The position numbers were made by a program, and so were the translations under genes. Positions 1-7,898 of a DNA stretch of 34,121 nt are shown in pieces. This DNA comes from Chloroflexota bacterium (GTDB lineage Bacteria > Chloroflexota > Anaerolineae > Aggregatilineales > Phototrophicaceae): the NCBI GenBank assembly GCA_011523545.1, contig WTGN01000031.1:1-34121 (forward strand). The letters run 5' to 3'. The notes under the pieces were generated by a model. That model did no database searches and was not told the DNA's origin. It worked only from the letters and a program-made list of their open reading frames with translations. Within the stretch, counting starts at the first letter, position 1. The number at the start of each line of letters is the position of its first letter.

Positions 1-47
1 CCCTCCCGCCATCTCTATGGCGGGCATCCGACGAGTCAGGGAGGGGG
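1..47. repeat. GC-rich nested palindrome at the left edge
   Basis: Positions 5-12 (CCCGCCAT) are perfectly complementary to 17-24 (ATGGCGGG) around a CTCT tetraloop. An outer pair, 1-7 (CCCTCCC) with 39-45 (GGGAGGG), encloses this hairpin. No T-run follows, so it is not a simple terminator. The CCCTCCC / GGGAGGGGGAG composition resembles the repeat at the right edge of the window, so it may be the truncated end of the same kind of intergenic repeat. That kinship is inference. The rest of the gap, to 244, shows no gene. Confidence 0.5.
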
Positions 48-244
48 AGCTAAACTTTGCGAGATGCTATGATTGTTGCGTGGGCGGCGGCATTGTCGCG
101 TGTGTGTCTGCCTGCGAACGCGGGTCGTTGAGCATGTCGCCCGTTTGACATTCGCCCGATGCGCTTTCCCCTAGCACGACGCCGCGCTATTCTCTATCAT
201 TAGATTGTTGGCAGGTGTTGATAACGCTGAAGAAAGGCGCGATT

Positions 245-1021
245 GTGCCGCAGCAGCGCGTACAAAAGATCATGGCGCAGGCGGATATTGCTTCGCGGCG
301 AAAATGCGAAGAGATCATTCGGCAGGGGCGCGTCCGCGTCAATGGCAGCGTCATTGAGTTGGGCGCCAAGGCGGACCCGCAAACCGACGTCATTCTGGTC
401 GATGGCCAGCGGATCGCAAATGCCTTCAAGCCGGTCGTTATTGTCGTCAACAAACCCAAAGGTGTGCTCAGCACCACCAAGGCGGAAAGCGGCGATGAGC
501 GGCCCACCATACGCGAACTGGTAGAGGTTTCCGGGCACCTCTTCACCATCGGCCGGCTGGATGCGGATAGCGAGGGCTTGATGGTCTTGACCAATGATGG
601 CGAGCTGGCCAACAAGATTTCGCATCCGCGTTACGAACACACCAAGACCTACAAGGTCACGGTCAAGAACAAGCTGTCGAAAGAGACTGCCGACACCTGG
701 GAGCGCGGCGTCTGGCTGGACGACAGCCGCTCGGCCGCCTGCTCGCTGACCATCCTGCAAAGGAACAAGCGCTCGACCATTTTGCGCGTGGTCATGGTCG
801 AAGGGCGCAAGCGTCAAATCCGGCGCATCGCCGCATCGCTTGGCCATCCGGTCATTCGCCTGGTGCGGACGCATATCGGGCAGCTCGGCTTAGGCACGCT
901 GCGCAAAGGCGCCTGGTATCAGCTTGATGATAATGAATTGGACGCGATGTTGACGCCGGCGCCAGAACTCGTCCAAATCAGACGCAAGCGGCGCGAGCGG
1001 AAACTGAAGTCGCAGCGGTGA
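245..1021 (+). CDS. rluB: 23S rRNA pseudouridine synthase, RluB/RsuA family
   Basis: Converts a uridine in large-subunit rRNA to pseudouridine, in the cytoplasm. An S4 RNA-binding domain occupies about residues 1-60 (QKIMAQADIASRRKCEEII). It is followed by the RsuA/RluB catalytic domain with the signature GRLDADSEGLMVLTNDG, in which D106 is the expected catalytic aspartate. The basic tail after about residue 235 is typical of RluB-like proteins. I chose the GTG at 245 (258 aa) because AAAGG at 233-237 lies 7 bases upstream. A TTG at 215 would add ten residues but lacks a well-placed ribosome site. The gene is 18 bases upstream of the acyltransferase gene and probably co-transcribed. RluB against RluE or RsuA cannot be settled by eye; the family is certain. 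Confidence 0.9.
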   Translation: MPQQRVQKIMAQADIASRRKCEEIIRQGRVRVNGSVIELGAKADPQTDVILVDGQRIANAFKPVVIVVNKPKGVLSTTKAESGDERPTIRELVEVSGHLFTIGRLDADSEGLMVLTNDGELANKISHPRYEHTKTYKVTVKNKLSKETADTWERGVWLDDSRSAACSLTILQRNKRSTILRVVMVEGRKRQIRRIAASLGHPVIRLVRTHIGQLGLGTLRKGAWYQLDDNELDAMLTPAPELVQIRRKRRERKLKSQR

Positions 1022-1039
1022 CGCGCGGCGGACGAGGAT

Positions 1040-1789
1040 ATGCTTCAGGAATTGAGCATCGAAGACTACATCGCGCGGCAGCCTAAATATGACCGGGCGC
1101 GGCGCGTCATGCACCCGCTGCTGCGGGCGGCGGTGCCGAGCTTCTGCAAGGTGGATGTCCGCGGGCTGGAGAACGTCCCGCGGCGCGGCCGCACCTGCCT
1201 GATGATCAATCATGTATCGTATCTTGACCCGATTGTCGTAACTGTTGCCATCCCGTTCCGCCACACCGTGTCCTTGTCCAAGGTCGAGAACTTCGAGATT
1301 CCAGTCGCCGGCTGGTTCCTGCGCCAATGGGGGCATTATCCGATACACCGGGGCGAGTATGACCGCAAGGCGCTGATGCAGACCATCGCCCTGTTGAAGA
1401 GTGGCCAGCTGGTGCTGATGGCGCCTGAAGGCACGCGCCACCCCCAGGGCATGCAGCAAGCGAAAGAGGGTTTGGCTTACGTCGCGACCAAAGCGGACGC
1501 GGTCATCGTGCCAACGGCGATCTGCGGCGCTGAAGATTGGCGGCGGCGTTTGAAGGGCTTGCGCCGCGCCTATGCCAAGGTGGTATTTGGCGCGCCGTTT
1601 CGTTTTCGCAGCGACGGACGAAAGCGCATCGCGCGGAACGAGCTGGCTGAAATGATCACCCAGGCCATGCATCAACTGGCGAAGACGGTACCCGATGAAT
1701 ACGCCCATTTGCGCGGCTATTACAGCGATATTGAGCAGGCCGGCACAGACCGCATCGAATTCGTCGGTGATGATCCAAGCCGGTTTTAG
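1040..1789 (+). CDS. plsC: 1-acyl-sn-glycerol-3-phosphate acyltransferase (PlsC family)
   Basis: Expected to transfer a fatty acyl group to lysophosphatidate in phospholipid synthesis at the inner face of the membrane. The 249-residue protein has the acyltransferase H-X4-D motif (NHVSYLD, H58 and D63) and the phosphate-binding EGTR motif (residues 130-133, APEGTR). A second conserved block, GWFLRQWGHYPIHR, lies between them. No strong transmembrane helix is obvious, so membrane attachment may be peripheral. It follows rluB by 18 bases, a pairing common in several phyla, and ends 4 bases into the convergent phosphotransferase gene. Other PlsC-fold enzymes, such as lyso-ornithine lipid acyltransferases, share these motifs, so the exact acceptor is inferred. 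Confidence 0.85.
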   Translation: MLQELSIEDYIARQPKYDRARRVMHPLLRAAVPSFCKVDVRGLENVPRRGRTCLMINHVSYLDPIVVTVAIPFRHTVSLSKVENFEIPVAGWFLRQWGHYPIHRGEYDRKALMQTIALLKSGQLVLMAPEGTRHPQGMQQAKEGLAYVATKADAVIVPTAICGAEDWRRRLKGLRRAYAKVVFGAPFRFRSDGRKRIARNELAEMITQAMHQLAKTVPDEYAHLRGYYSDIEQAGTDRIEFVGDDPSRF

Positions 1790-2856
1790 CCCTCGCTTTC
1801 CATGATCTCAAAAGCCCAATCCGCCAGCGCGCTCACCGAGAGATGCAGCCGGGCAAAGCGCTCGTCTTGCGTATATCCCTGCACATAACGAATGTAGATC
1901 TGCTGCAAGATAACCAGCAGGCGGAAGATGCCGAGCACGTGGTAGAAGCGACTGTTTGACAAGTCGCGCCCGCTGCGCTGCGCATAGCGCTGCAGAATTT
2001 GCTCTCGACTGAAGAAATGGTGGTCGCCGGCGGGCATGGAGCCGATCGCCCTGACCGCGGGCGGATCTTCCGGTCCCGTCCAATAAGTCAGCAGCGTGCC
2101 GACATCAGACAGCGGATCGCCCAGCGTACACATATCCCAATCGAGAATGGCGACGACGCGCGACGGATCGTCCGCATCGAACATGGTGTTATCGAGCTTG
2201 TAATCGTTGTGCACCAGTGAATGAGCGCTGGACGCCGGCAGCTGCTCCGTCAGCCAGCGATAAATCTCGTCCACTTGCCTACTATCGCGCTCCTTGGCCG
2301 CCCCCCAGCGCCGCCACCAGCCATCCACCTGACGCTTGACGAAACCCTCCGGTCGACCCAACTCCGACAAGCCCAACGCAGCGTAATCAACGGCGTGGAA
2401 AGCAGCGAGCGTATCGACCAGCGCCTCGCTCATCAATTGTGGCGCCTCTCCGTCAGCGGCAAAACGCGCGGGCATGCTTTCGCGAATGACGACGCCGCGG
2501 CAGCGCTCCATGATGACAAAGGGCGCGCCGATGACCGCCTCGTCCTCGCAAAAATGAAAGACTTTGGGCGCATAGGGAAAAGCTGCATGCAAGACCGACA
2601 GGACCCGGTTCTCCCGACCCATGTCATGGGCTGAGGGCGCGTAAGTCCCCAATGGCGGGCGGCGTAGCACATACTCCAGCGAGTCGCCAAACTTCAAAAG
2701 ATAGGTCAGGTTTGCTTTTCCGCCGCCAAATTGCCTTACAGTCATGTCCGCTTCGGCGCCTTGCAAGCGGCCGCTCAGATAGTGCTGCAGGCGCGCTTCA
2801 TCAATTCGCTCGTCAGGGCGGACGTCAATCAGTTCTCGCTCGTGTCTTTGCGCCAT
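1786..2856 (-). CDS. APH-fold phosphotransferase, ACAD10/11 N-terminal-like
   Basis: A 356-residue kinase-fold protein of the aminoglycoside phosphotransferase superfamily. The catalytic loop reads VHNDYKLDN (H216, D218, N223), a variant of the usual HGD with Asn in the middle. It is followed by the metal-binding segment ILDWDMCTLGDPLSDVGTLL (D239). The GDPL-D-G pattern and the N-terminal FGGGKANLTYLL block match the branch that forms the kinase domain of ACAD10/ACAD11, which phosphorylates hydroxyacyl-CoA intermediates in some systems. Antibiotic resistance is therefore unlikely. The true substrate is unknown. The gene stands alone, converging on plsC and diverging from the MFS operon. The ATG at 2856 gives the first conserved residues. 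Confidence 0.8.
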   Translation of the reverse strand: MAQRHERELIDVRPDERIDEARLQHYLSGRLQGAEADMTVRQFGGGKANLTYLLKFGDSLEYVLRRPPLGTYAPSAHDMGRENRVLSVLHAAFPYAPKVFHFCEDEAVIGAPFVIMERCRGVVIRESMPARFAADGEAPQLMSEALVDTLAAFHAVDYAALGLSELGRPEGFVKRQVDGWWRRWGAAKERDSRQVDEIYRWLTEQLPASSAHSLVHNDYKLDNTMFDADDPSRVVAILDWDMCTLGDPLSDVGTLLTYWTGPEDPPAVRAIGSMPAGDHHFFSREQILQRYAQRSGRDLSNSRFYHVLGIFRLLVILQQIYIRYVQGYTQDERFARLHLSVSALADWAFEIMESEG

Positions 2857-2977
2857 CGGTCAGTTTCCGTTTGCCACACTGGTAACATAGCTAAAGTAAA
2901 GCACATTGGCGCGCAAGAGACAAAGAGCGGCGCCCGGCCCGCCCCGACTCGCATCCATTGGCCGCGCGGATGTGCCA

Positions 2978-3005
2978 TTGCGCCGCTACATTGACGGAGT
3001 ATGAT
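2978..3005 (+). promoter_or_regulatory. Possible promoter of the peptidoglycan-sugar operon
   Basis: TATGAT at 3000-3005 is five of six to the -10 consensus. TTGCGC at 2978-2983 lies 16 bases upstream and matches only the TTG of the -35 consensus. Transcription would start near 3012, 26 bases before the first gene. A TTGACG at 2991-2996 is nearby but has no good -10 partner. This is sequence inspection only. Confidence 0.35.
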
Positions 3006-3037
3006 AGGCCGCGTTATGTGAATCAAAGCGAGCCGAT

Positions 3038-4225
3038 TTGAACTTCAAGAAGACCTTCCCTATTCTGGTCGCCTATCTTGTTTTCATCGTGATAGGCATT
3101 GCTACAGGATTGCTCAACATATCCTGGACCTATATTCAAGTTACTTTCAATGTGTCGCATGATTCGCTGGCAGTCCTGGCGCCGGCGGCGATGTTTGGCG
3201 GCTTAATCGCCGCCTTTCTCAGCGGCACGATCATCGGCAGGTTCAGCCTCGGCCCGGTCCTGGTCGGGGGCATGGCCTTCGCCGGCCTGGGCATGCTCGG
3301 TTACGCCGTCGCGCCCGCCTGGATCCTGCTGCTCGGCGTCGCCCTCATCGCCAGCATCGGCAAGGGCACGATGGACGCCGGCCTGAATAACTTCGCATCG
3401 GCGAATTATGGCGCCAGCGAAATGAACTGGCTGCATGCCTGCTGGGGAATCGGCTTAACCATCGCGCCGGCTATTGTGACGCATTTCCTGCTGTTTCAAG
3501 GCGGCGGCTGGCAATCAAGTTATGTGCTTGTTGGCTTGGTGATTTTGCTGATCGGCCTGGTCATCCTGCTTAGCTTGCCGCTCTGGCAGATCAGCGCCCC
3601 GCAAAGCAAATCAAAGGCGGCCAGCGCGCGGCCAATGCGCGAGAGCCTGCGCCGCCCGATCGTCATAATGGGTCTCCTGTTCTTCTTCGTCTATGGCGGG
3701 GTGGAGCTCGGCGCCGGGCAGTTGGCCAACACCTTGCTGATTGAGGCGCGCGCCTTGCCGCAAGAAGTCGCGAGCGCCTGGGTCAGCGCTTATTGGGCCA
3801 GTTTCACCATCGGTCGAATCACGATGGGCGTGTTGGCCATGCGCCTGGGAGACAAGACCCTGCTCAATATCTGTTTCGTCTTTTCGGTGGTCGGCGCGCT
3901 GCTGCTTTTTCTCAACTTGAATGATGCGCTCAGCTTGCTTGGCTTGTTGGGGATGGGCTTTGGATTGGCGGCGATATTCCCAATCCTGATATTGCAGACG
4001 AAGGACCGCGTCGGGCCCGGGCATGCCGCCAACGCAATCGGCTTTCAAGTTGGCTGCGCCGGGTTGGGCGGGGCGGCGCTGTCAGGCATGGGCGGCGTAT
4101 TCGCCGAGCACGTTGGCCCGGAATCGATCAGCCTGTTTATCTTTGTCGGGACGCTGCTCATGCTGGCGCTTTATGAATTCATGATCCGTTGGGAAGTCGG
4201 CAAGTTGCTTGCGAAGCCGCAGTAG
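3038..4225 (+). CDS. MFS sugar permease, FucP-like (predicted amino-sugar/muropeptide importer)
   Basis: A 395-residue major facilitator protein with about 12 hydrophobic segments and no signal peptide. The segment DAGLNNFASANYGASEMNWLHACWGIG is characteristic of fucose-permease-type (COG0738-like) sugar transporters. It begins with TTG at 3038, the only in-frame start before the first membrane helix; the upstream GTG at 3018 runs into a stop. Its stop is 6 bases before nagZ, and the operon continues through MurQ. The context therefore predicts import of a peptidoglycan fragment such as GlcNAc-MurNAc or MurNAc. It would fill the role of AmpG or the MurP phosphotransferase permease elsewhere. 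The transport class is clear from the sequence; the substrate is inference. Confidence 0.8.
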   Translation: MNFKKTFPILVAYLVFIVIGIATGLLNISWTYIQVTFNVSHDSLAVLAPAAMFGGLIAAFLSGTIIGRFSLGPVLVGGMAFAGLGMLGYAVAPAWILLLGVALIASIGKGTMDAGLNNFASANYGASEMNWLHACWGIGLTIAPAIVTHFLLFQGGGWQSSYVLVGLVILLIGLVILLSLPLWQISAPQSKSKAASARPMRESLRRPIVIMGLLFFFVYGGVELGAGQLANTLLIEARALPQEVASAWVSAYWASFTIGRITMGVLAMRLGDKTLLNICFVFSVVGALLLFLNLNDALSLLGLLGMGFGLAAIFPILILQTKDRVGPGHAANAIGFQVGCAGLGGAALSGMGGVFAEHVGPESISLFIFVGTLLMLALYEFMIRWEVGKLLAKPQ

Positions 4226-4231
4226 GCAGCC

Positions 4232-5770
4232 ATGATGCATTCGCTTCCTGAAAAAGTCGGCCAGATGATGATGGTGGGTTTTGATGGCTTGCGCCCGCCC
4301 CGTCATAATTTGCAGTGGCTCGAAAGCGGGCGCATCGGCGGCGTCTATCTGTTCGCGCGCAATATTGATTCACCGGCGCAAGTCGCGCGGCTCATTGCCG
4401 ACTGCAGCCGGGCGGCGAAGTTCCCGATATTGGTCGGCATAGATCAAGAAGGCGGCGCCGTCGCCAGGCTGCGCGAAGGCTTTACCGAGAGCCCGGGCGC
4501 CATGGCAATGGGGGCAAGCGGCGCCCCCCAGCTGGCGGAAGACATCGCTTATATGATGGGGCTGGAATTGGCCGCCCTGGGCGTGAACTGGAATTTCGCC
4601 CCGGTGGCTGATCTTGCGCATCAAAGCGAGAATCCTTCAGTTGGGACGCGAGCGGTCGGGCGCTCGCCTCAATTGGTCAGCAACTTCGTATGCGCGCAAA
4701 TTCGCGGCTTCCAGCGCGCGGGCGTGGCGGCAACCGCGAAACACTTTCCCGGGCTAGGCAACAGCGTGATCGACACCCATGACGGCACGGCGACCGTAAC
4801 CGTGCCTCTGTCAAGCCTTTATGCGGAGGATCTGATGCCGTTCCGCGCCGCGATTGCCGCCGGCGTCAGTTCCGTCATGCTGACCCATGTGGTCTACGAG
4901 GCATTGGACAGCGGGCGGCCGGCGACGCTGTCCAAGCGAATCGCCACCGGGCTGCTGCGCGAGGAGCTTGGATATGAGGGCGCCGTCTGCACCGACTGCA
5001 TGGAAATGAAAGCGATCACGGACGGCTATGGCGCTGGCGAATCGGCGGTCTTTGCAGTCGGCGCGGGCGTGGATCTGCTGATGTATTCCCACAGTCGCGC
5101 GGCGCAGGAAGCGGCTTTTGAGGCTGTGCTGGAGGCGGTCAGCCGGGGGCGGATATCCGAGGAGCGGGTCGATCAGTCTGTTGCGCGGATTCAGGCGCTC
5201 AAGCGTCAGTATCCATTGGATCACAGGCCATCGCTGGAAATCGTGGGAAGCGCGGCGCACCTGGCACTGGCCGATGCGGCGTCCCGCGCCGGTATCGCGC
5301 TGGTCAAGCGGGGCCATGCCCTGCCGCTCGACGGCTCGCTGACGGGCGCCACATTGATCGAGTTTCGGGCCGTGCCACATGCCGAGGACGTTGACCGCCC
5401 AACGCGAACAGGTTTGGCGTCTCATCTTTCCTCGCGCCTGCCATCAATTCGCTGCTGCGCCCTGGGCCCGCAGTTCAGTGAAGCCAAACGCCGAGAAATC
5501 GAAAACTTGCTGCCCGGCGCTGACCTAATCATTCTGGTCACAAGAAACGCCCATTTGCGGCCGCGGCAGATGCAGCTCGCGCAATCGATTTGCGATAGGG
5601 CCGCGACGGTCTTGCTCCTCTGCGCCGGCAATCCGTACGACGCCGGGCGCATCAAAGGCGCGGACACGATCATCTGCAGCAATGGCGATAGCCGGCCGTC
5701 GCTGAAAGCCGCTGTCGACGCGCTCTTCGGCGATTTCATCCCGGCTGGCAAGTTGACGGTGACACTATGA
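4232..5770 (+). CDS. nagZ: Beta-N-acetylglucosaminidase, GH3 (NagZ)
   Basis: Cleaves terminal GlcNAc from muropeptides or GlcNAc-MurNAc. The GH3 catalytic barrel covers about residues 1-335. It shows IDQEGGAVARLRE, KHFPGLGNSVIDTHDG (the NagZ Asp-His pair, D181 and H183) and the nucleophile segment AVCTDCMEMKAI (D255). About 170 further residues form a second, C-terminal domain like that of two-domain Gram-positive NagZ rather than the ~340-residue single-domain enterobacterial enzyme. There is no signal peptide, so it should act in the cytoplasm, unlike the secreted Bacillus enzyme. The start may be the ATG at 4232 or at 4235. Its stop overlaps the next gene by ATGA. KHFPGLG has Leu where KHFPGHG is usual, a small oddity. 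Confidence 0.92.
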   Translation: MMHSLPEKVGQMMMVGFDGLRPPRHNLQWLESGRIGGVYLFARNIDSPAQVARLIADCSRAAKFPILVGIDQEGGAVARLREGFTESPGAMAMGASGAPQLAEDIAYMMGLELAALGVNWNFAPVADLAHQSENPSVGTRAVGRSPQLVSNFVCAQIRGFQRAGVAATAKHFPGLGNSVIDTHDGTATVTVPLSSLYAEDLMPFRAAIAAGVSSVMLTHVVYEALDSGRPATLSKRIATGLLREELGYEGAVCTDCMEMKAITDGYGAGESAVFAVGAGVDLLMYSHSRAAQEAAFEAVLEAVSRGRISEERVDQSVARIQALKRQYPLDHRPSLEIVGSAAHLALADAASRAGIALVKRGHALPLDGSLTGATLIEFRAVPHAEDVDRPTRTGLASHLSSRLPSIRCCALGPQFSEAKRREIENLLPGADLIILVTRNAHLRPRQMQLAQSICDRAATVLLLCAGNPYDAGRIKGADTIICSNGDSRPSLKAAVDALFGDFIPAGKLTVTL

Positions 5771-6966
5771 CAGCGAGGCGCGACATGAACAGCGCTTATG
5801 AAACCCTCCTGCGACGCTATATGCCGGAGACATTCCCGGCGCTAAGCCTCTGCGTCATCCACCGGGGCGAAACGATTTGGCAGGATGCGCGCGGCTGGAA
5901 CGACCCGGACGAAGGAAAAATGCCGGTCAGCGCCGATTCGCTCTTTGACCTGGCTTCGGTGACCAAGCTCCTTGTCGAGACTGCTTTTCTCGTCCTGGTC
6001 GATGCGGGCGCAATCGGCCTGGAGAGCCGCCTGGTGGATGTTCTGCCCGAGTTTGGCCTGATAACTCCACGGGCGATCGCCGGCGGGCAGGATCCACATA
6101 CGCGCGCGCGGCTTCCGCTTGAGCGGCAGTACCGCGGCCTGACGGTGGACCCGGCCGGCGTAACATTCAGGCATCTGCTGACGCATACATCGGGTCTGCC
6201 GCCCTGGCGCTCGGTATACCTCGAAGCCGCCGCGGAACCGCCTCCGCCGCCAAGCCAACTGTCTGAATACGACGGCGAGCGCTGGCGACGCGGCTTGCAG
6301 GCGATGCTGGCTTATCCCTTCGCTGGCACGATTGGCGACACGGTTCGTTACAGCGACATCGGTATCATGCTGCTTGGCGAGGCGGTGGCGCGCTTGCATG
6401 GCGGTCGGCTGGATCGCGCTGTTTATGACCTCGCGCTGCAGCCATTGAGCCTGGATACTTTCAGCTACAATCCGATGTTGAACGGAGCGCCCCGAGAGCG
6501 CATTGTTCCAACCGAGCTCGACGATCACTGGCGTCATCGACGCGCCTGGGGCGAAGTTCACGATGAGAATGCTTGCGGCGTCGGCGGCATCGCCGGGCAC
6601 GCCGGCCTCTTCGCTACCGCGCAAGACGTTGCGCGCTTCGGTCAAGCCTGGTTGGCGGGCGCTAGCGGGCTGGGCATCAGCGCCGGGCTGCGCAAAATGG
6701 CGACAAGTCAGCAAGCCAGCGGCCAATTCCGCCTGGGATTGGGCTGGATGCTGAAGGCGGAGGCCGATTCCTCAGCGGGCGACCGTCATAGCGCGAAGTC
6801 TTATGGCCATACCGGATTCACCGGCACCTCGCTATGGATCGATCCGGAGCGGGAGCTGGTCAGCGCGGTTCTGACCAATCGCGTTTATCATGGCCGCGAT
6901 GACACAGGCATACACGCGTTTCGCCGGGAACTGCACGATCTCATCGTCGAGCGCGTCGATTCCTGA
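5767..6966 (+). CDS. Serine hydrolase, class C beta-lactamase fold; AmiE/YbbE-like
   Basis: A 399-residue member of the penicillin-binding/beta-lactamase superfamily. The active-site serine is in SVTK (S64, K67). The second motif is Y-S-D at 195-197, where class C enzymes have Y-x-N. The third is GHTGFTG (H348-T-G), replacing KTG. No signal peptide is visible, so it is predicted cytoplasmic and is not a periplasmic resistance enzyme. In Bacillus subtilis a protein of this fold (AmiE/YbbE) is encoded beside NagZ and MurQ and removes the peptide from MurNAc. The same neighbourhood here suggests the same N-acetylmuramyl-L-alanine amidase step. The start ATG overlaps the nagZ stop by 4 bases; an ATG at 5785 is an alternative. 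The superfamily is secure; the amidase activity is inferred. Confidence 0.8.
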   Translation: MTARRDMNSAYETLLRRYMPETFPALSLCVIHRGETIWQDARGWNDPDEGKMPVSADSLFDLASVTKLLVETAFLVLVDAGAIGLESRLVDVLPEFGLITPRAIAGGQDPHTRARLPLERQYRGLTVDPAGVTFRHLLTHTSGLPPWRSVYLEAAAEPPPPPSQLSEYDGERWRRGLQAMLAYPFAGTIGDTVRYSDIGIMLLGEAVARLHGGRLDRAVYDLALQPLSLDTFSYNPMLNGAPRERIVPTELDDHWRHRRAWGEVHDENACGVGGIAGHAGLFATAQDVARFGQAWLAGASGLGISAGLRKMATSQQASGQFRLGLGWMLKAEADSSAGDRHSAKSYGHTGFTGTSLWIDPERELVSAVLTNRVYHGRDDTGIHAFRRELHDLIVERVDS

Positions 6967-7898
6967 TGCCTGAGCCGCTTTTCCTCGGCATAGACGGCGG
7001 CGGGAGCACGCTGCGCCTGGTCATCGTCAACGGCAACCTTGATGAGCTGGCTTCGTTATCGGCGGGCGCCGCCAATCCAAACATCATTGGTCATGACGCG
7101 GCGCGGACGAAAGTGCGGCGGGGAATCCTGGATGTGCTGGAGATCGCAGGCCTGCGCGAGGCGCGCATCAACGCGGCAGGCATTGGCATTGCGGGCGCGT
7201 CCAACCTGCATAGCGAGCCCTGGCTGATCGAGACGGTTAAGCCGGTCTTGCCGGAGAGTTGCCTGAGGCCGAGTTCCGATCTGGAAATTGCGCTGGCGGG
7301 CGCTCTGGCGCAGCGTCATGGCATCTTGCTGCTGGCTGGAACCGGCAGCGCCGCTTATGGTCTGTCACCCGCTGGCGAGCGCCTGCAGATCGGCGGCTGG
7401 GGTTATCTGCTGGGTGATGAAGGCAGCAGCTATTGGATCGGCTCTCAGTTATTGAAGCATGTCCTGCGAGCGCGCGACGCCGGCACATTGTCGCGCCAGA
7501 CGGGTTTGGCTCAGGCCTGCCTGGACGAGCTGGGCTTGAGCGACGCGACTGATTTGATCGCCTGGGTCTACCGAGCCGAGGGCGCGCCGCCGACGCGTGT
7601 GGCGAGCTTGGCGCCGCTGGTGCTGGATCGCGCGGAGCATGACGACGGCCTGGCAATCGAGATTTTGGAGCGGGCCGCGGCGCATCTGGTAGAGCATGTT
7701 GAGACACTGCGGCGGCGGTTGAATTACGCCGGGGCGCCAATCGCGTTTGCTGGCGGCCTGCTGGACAATGCCAACTGGCTGTCCGCGGAAGTGACGCGGC
7801 GTCTTGGCTTGCCCGAGCGGCCAAGCGCCATGCATCCGCCCGTAATCGGCGCGGCGATGATAGCAAAATGGGAATTGAGCGCGGCAACAGGATCATGA
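6966..7898 (+). CDS. murK: BadF/BadG-family amino-sugar kinase (GlcNAc/MurNAc kinase)
   Basis: An ASKHA-fold kinase of 310 residues. The phosphate-1 motif is FLGIDGGGST (D10), the phosphate-2 motif is LLLAGTGSAAYG, and GGWGYLLGDEGSSYWIG matches the GlcNAc-kinase block closely. Predicted to phosphorylate MurNAc and/or GlcNAc at O6, producing the MurNAc-6-phosphate used by MurQ, encoded directly downstream. The clostridial MurK that acts on both sugars belongs to this family. The ATG overlaps the preceding TGA by one base and the stop overlaps murQ by four, so translation is probably coupled. A kinase restricted to GlcNAc remains possible; the symbol is by analogy. Confidence 0.8.
   Translation: MPEPLFLGIDGGGSTLRLVIVNGNLDELASLSAGAANPNIIGHDAARTKVRRGILDVLEIAGLREARINAAGIGIAGASNLHSEPWLIETVKPVLPESCLRPSSDLEIALAGALAQRHGILLLAGTGSAAYGLSPAGERLQIGGWGYLLGDEGSSYWIGSQLLKHVLRARDAGTLSRQTGLAQACLDELGLSDATDLIAWVYRAEGAPPTRVASLAPLVLDRAEHDDGLAIEILERAAAHLVEHVETLRRRLNYAGAPIAFAGGLLDNANWLSAEVTRRLGLPERPSAMHPPVIGAAMIAKWELSAATGS

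Noticed and set aside
145..150. Perfect TTGACA as a -35 box for rluB
   Set aside because: No acceptable -10 lies 16-18 bases downstream; TATCAT at 195-200 is too far away.
5767..6966. Antibiotic-resistance beta-lactamase
   Set aside because: No signal peptide, altered second and third motifs, and a place inside a muropeptide-recovery operon.
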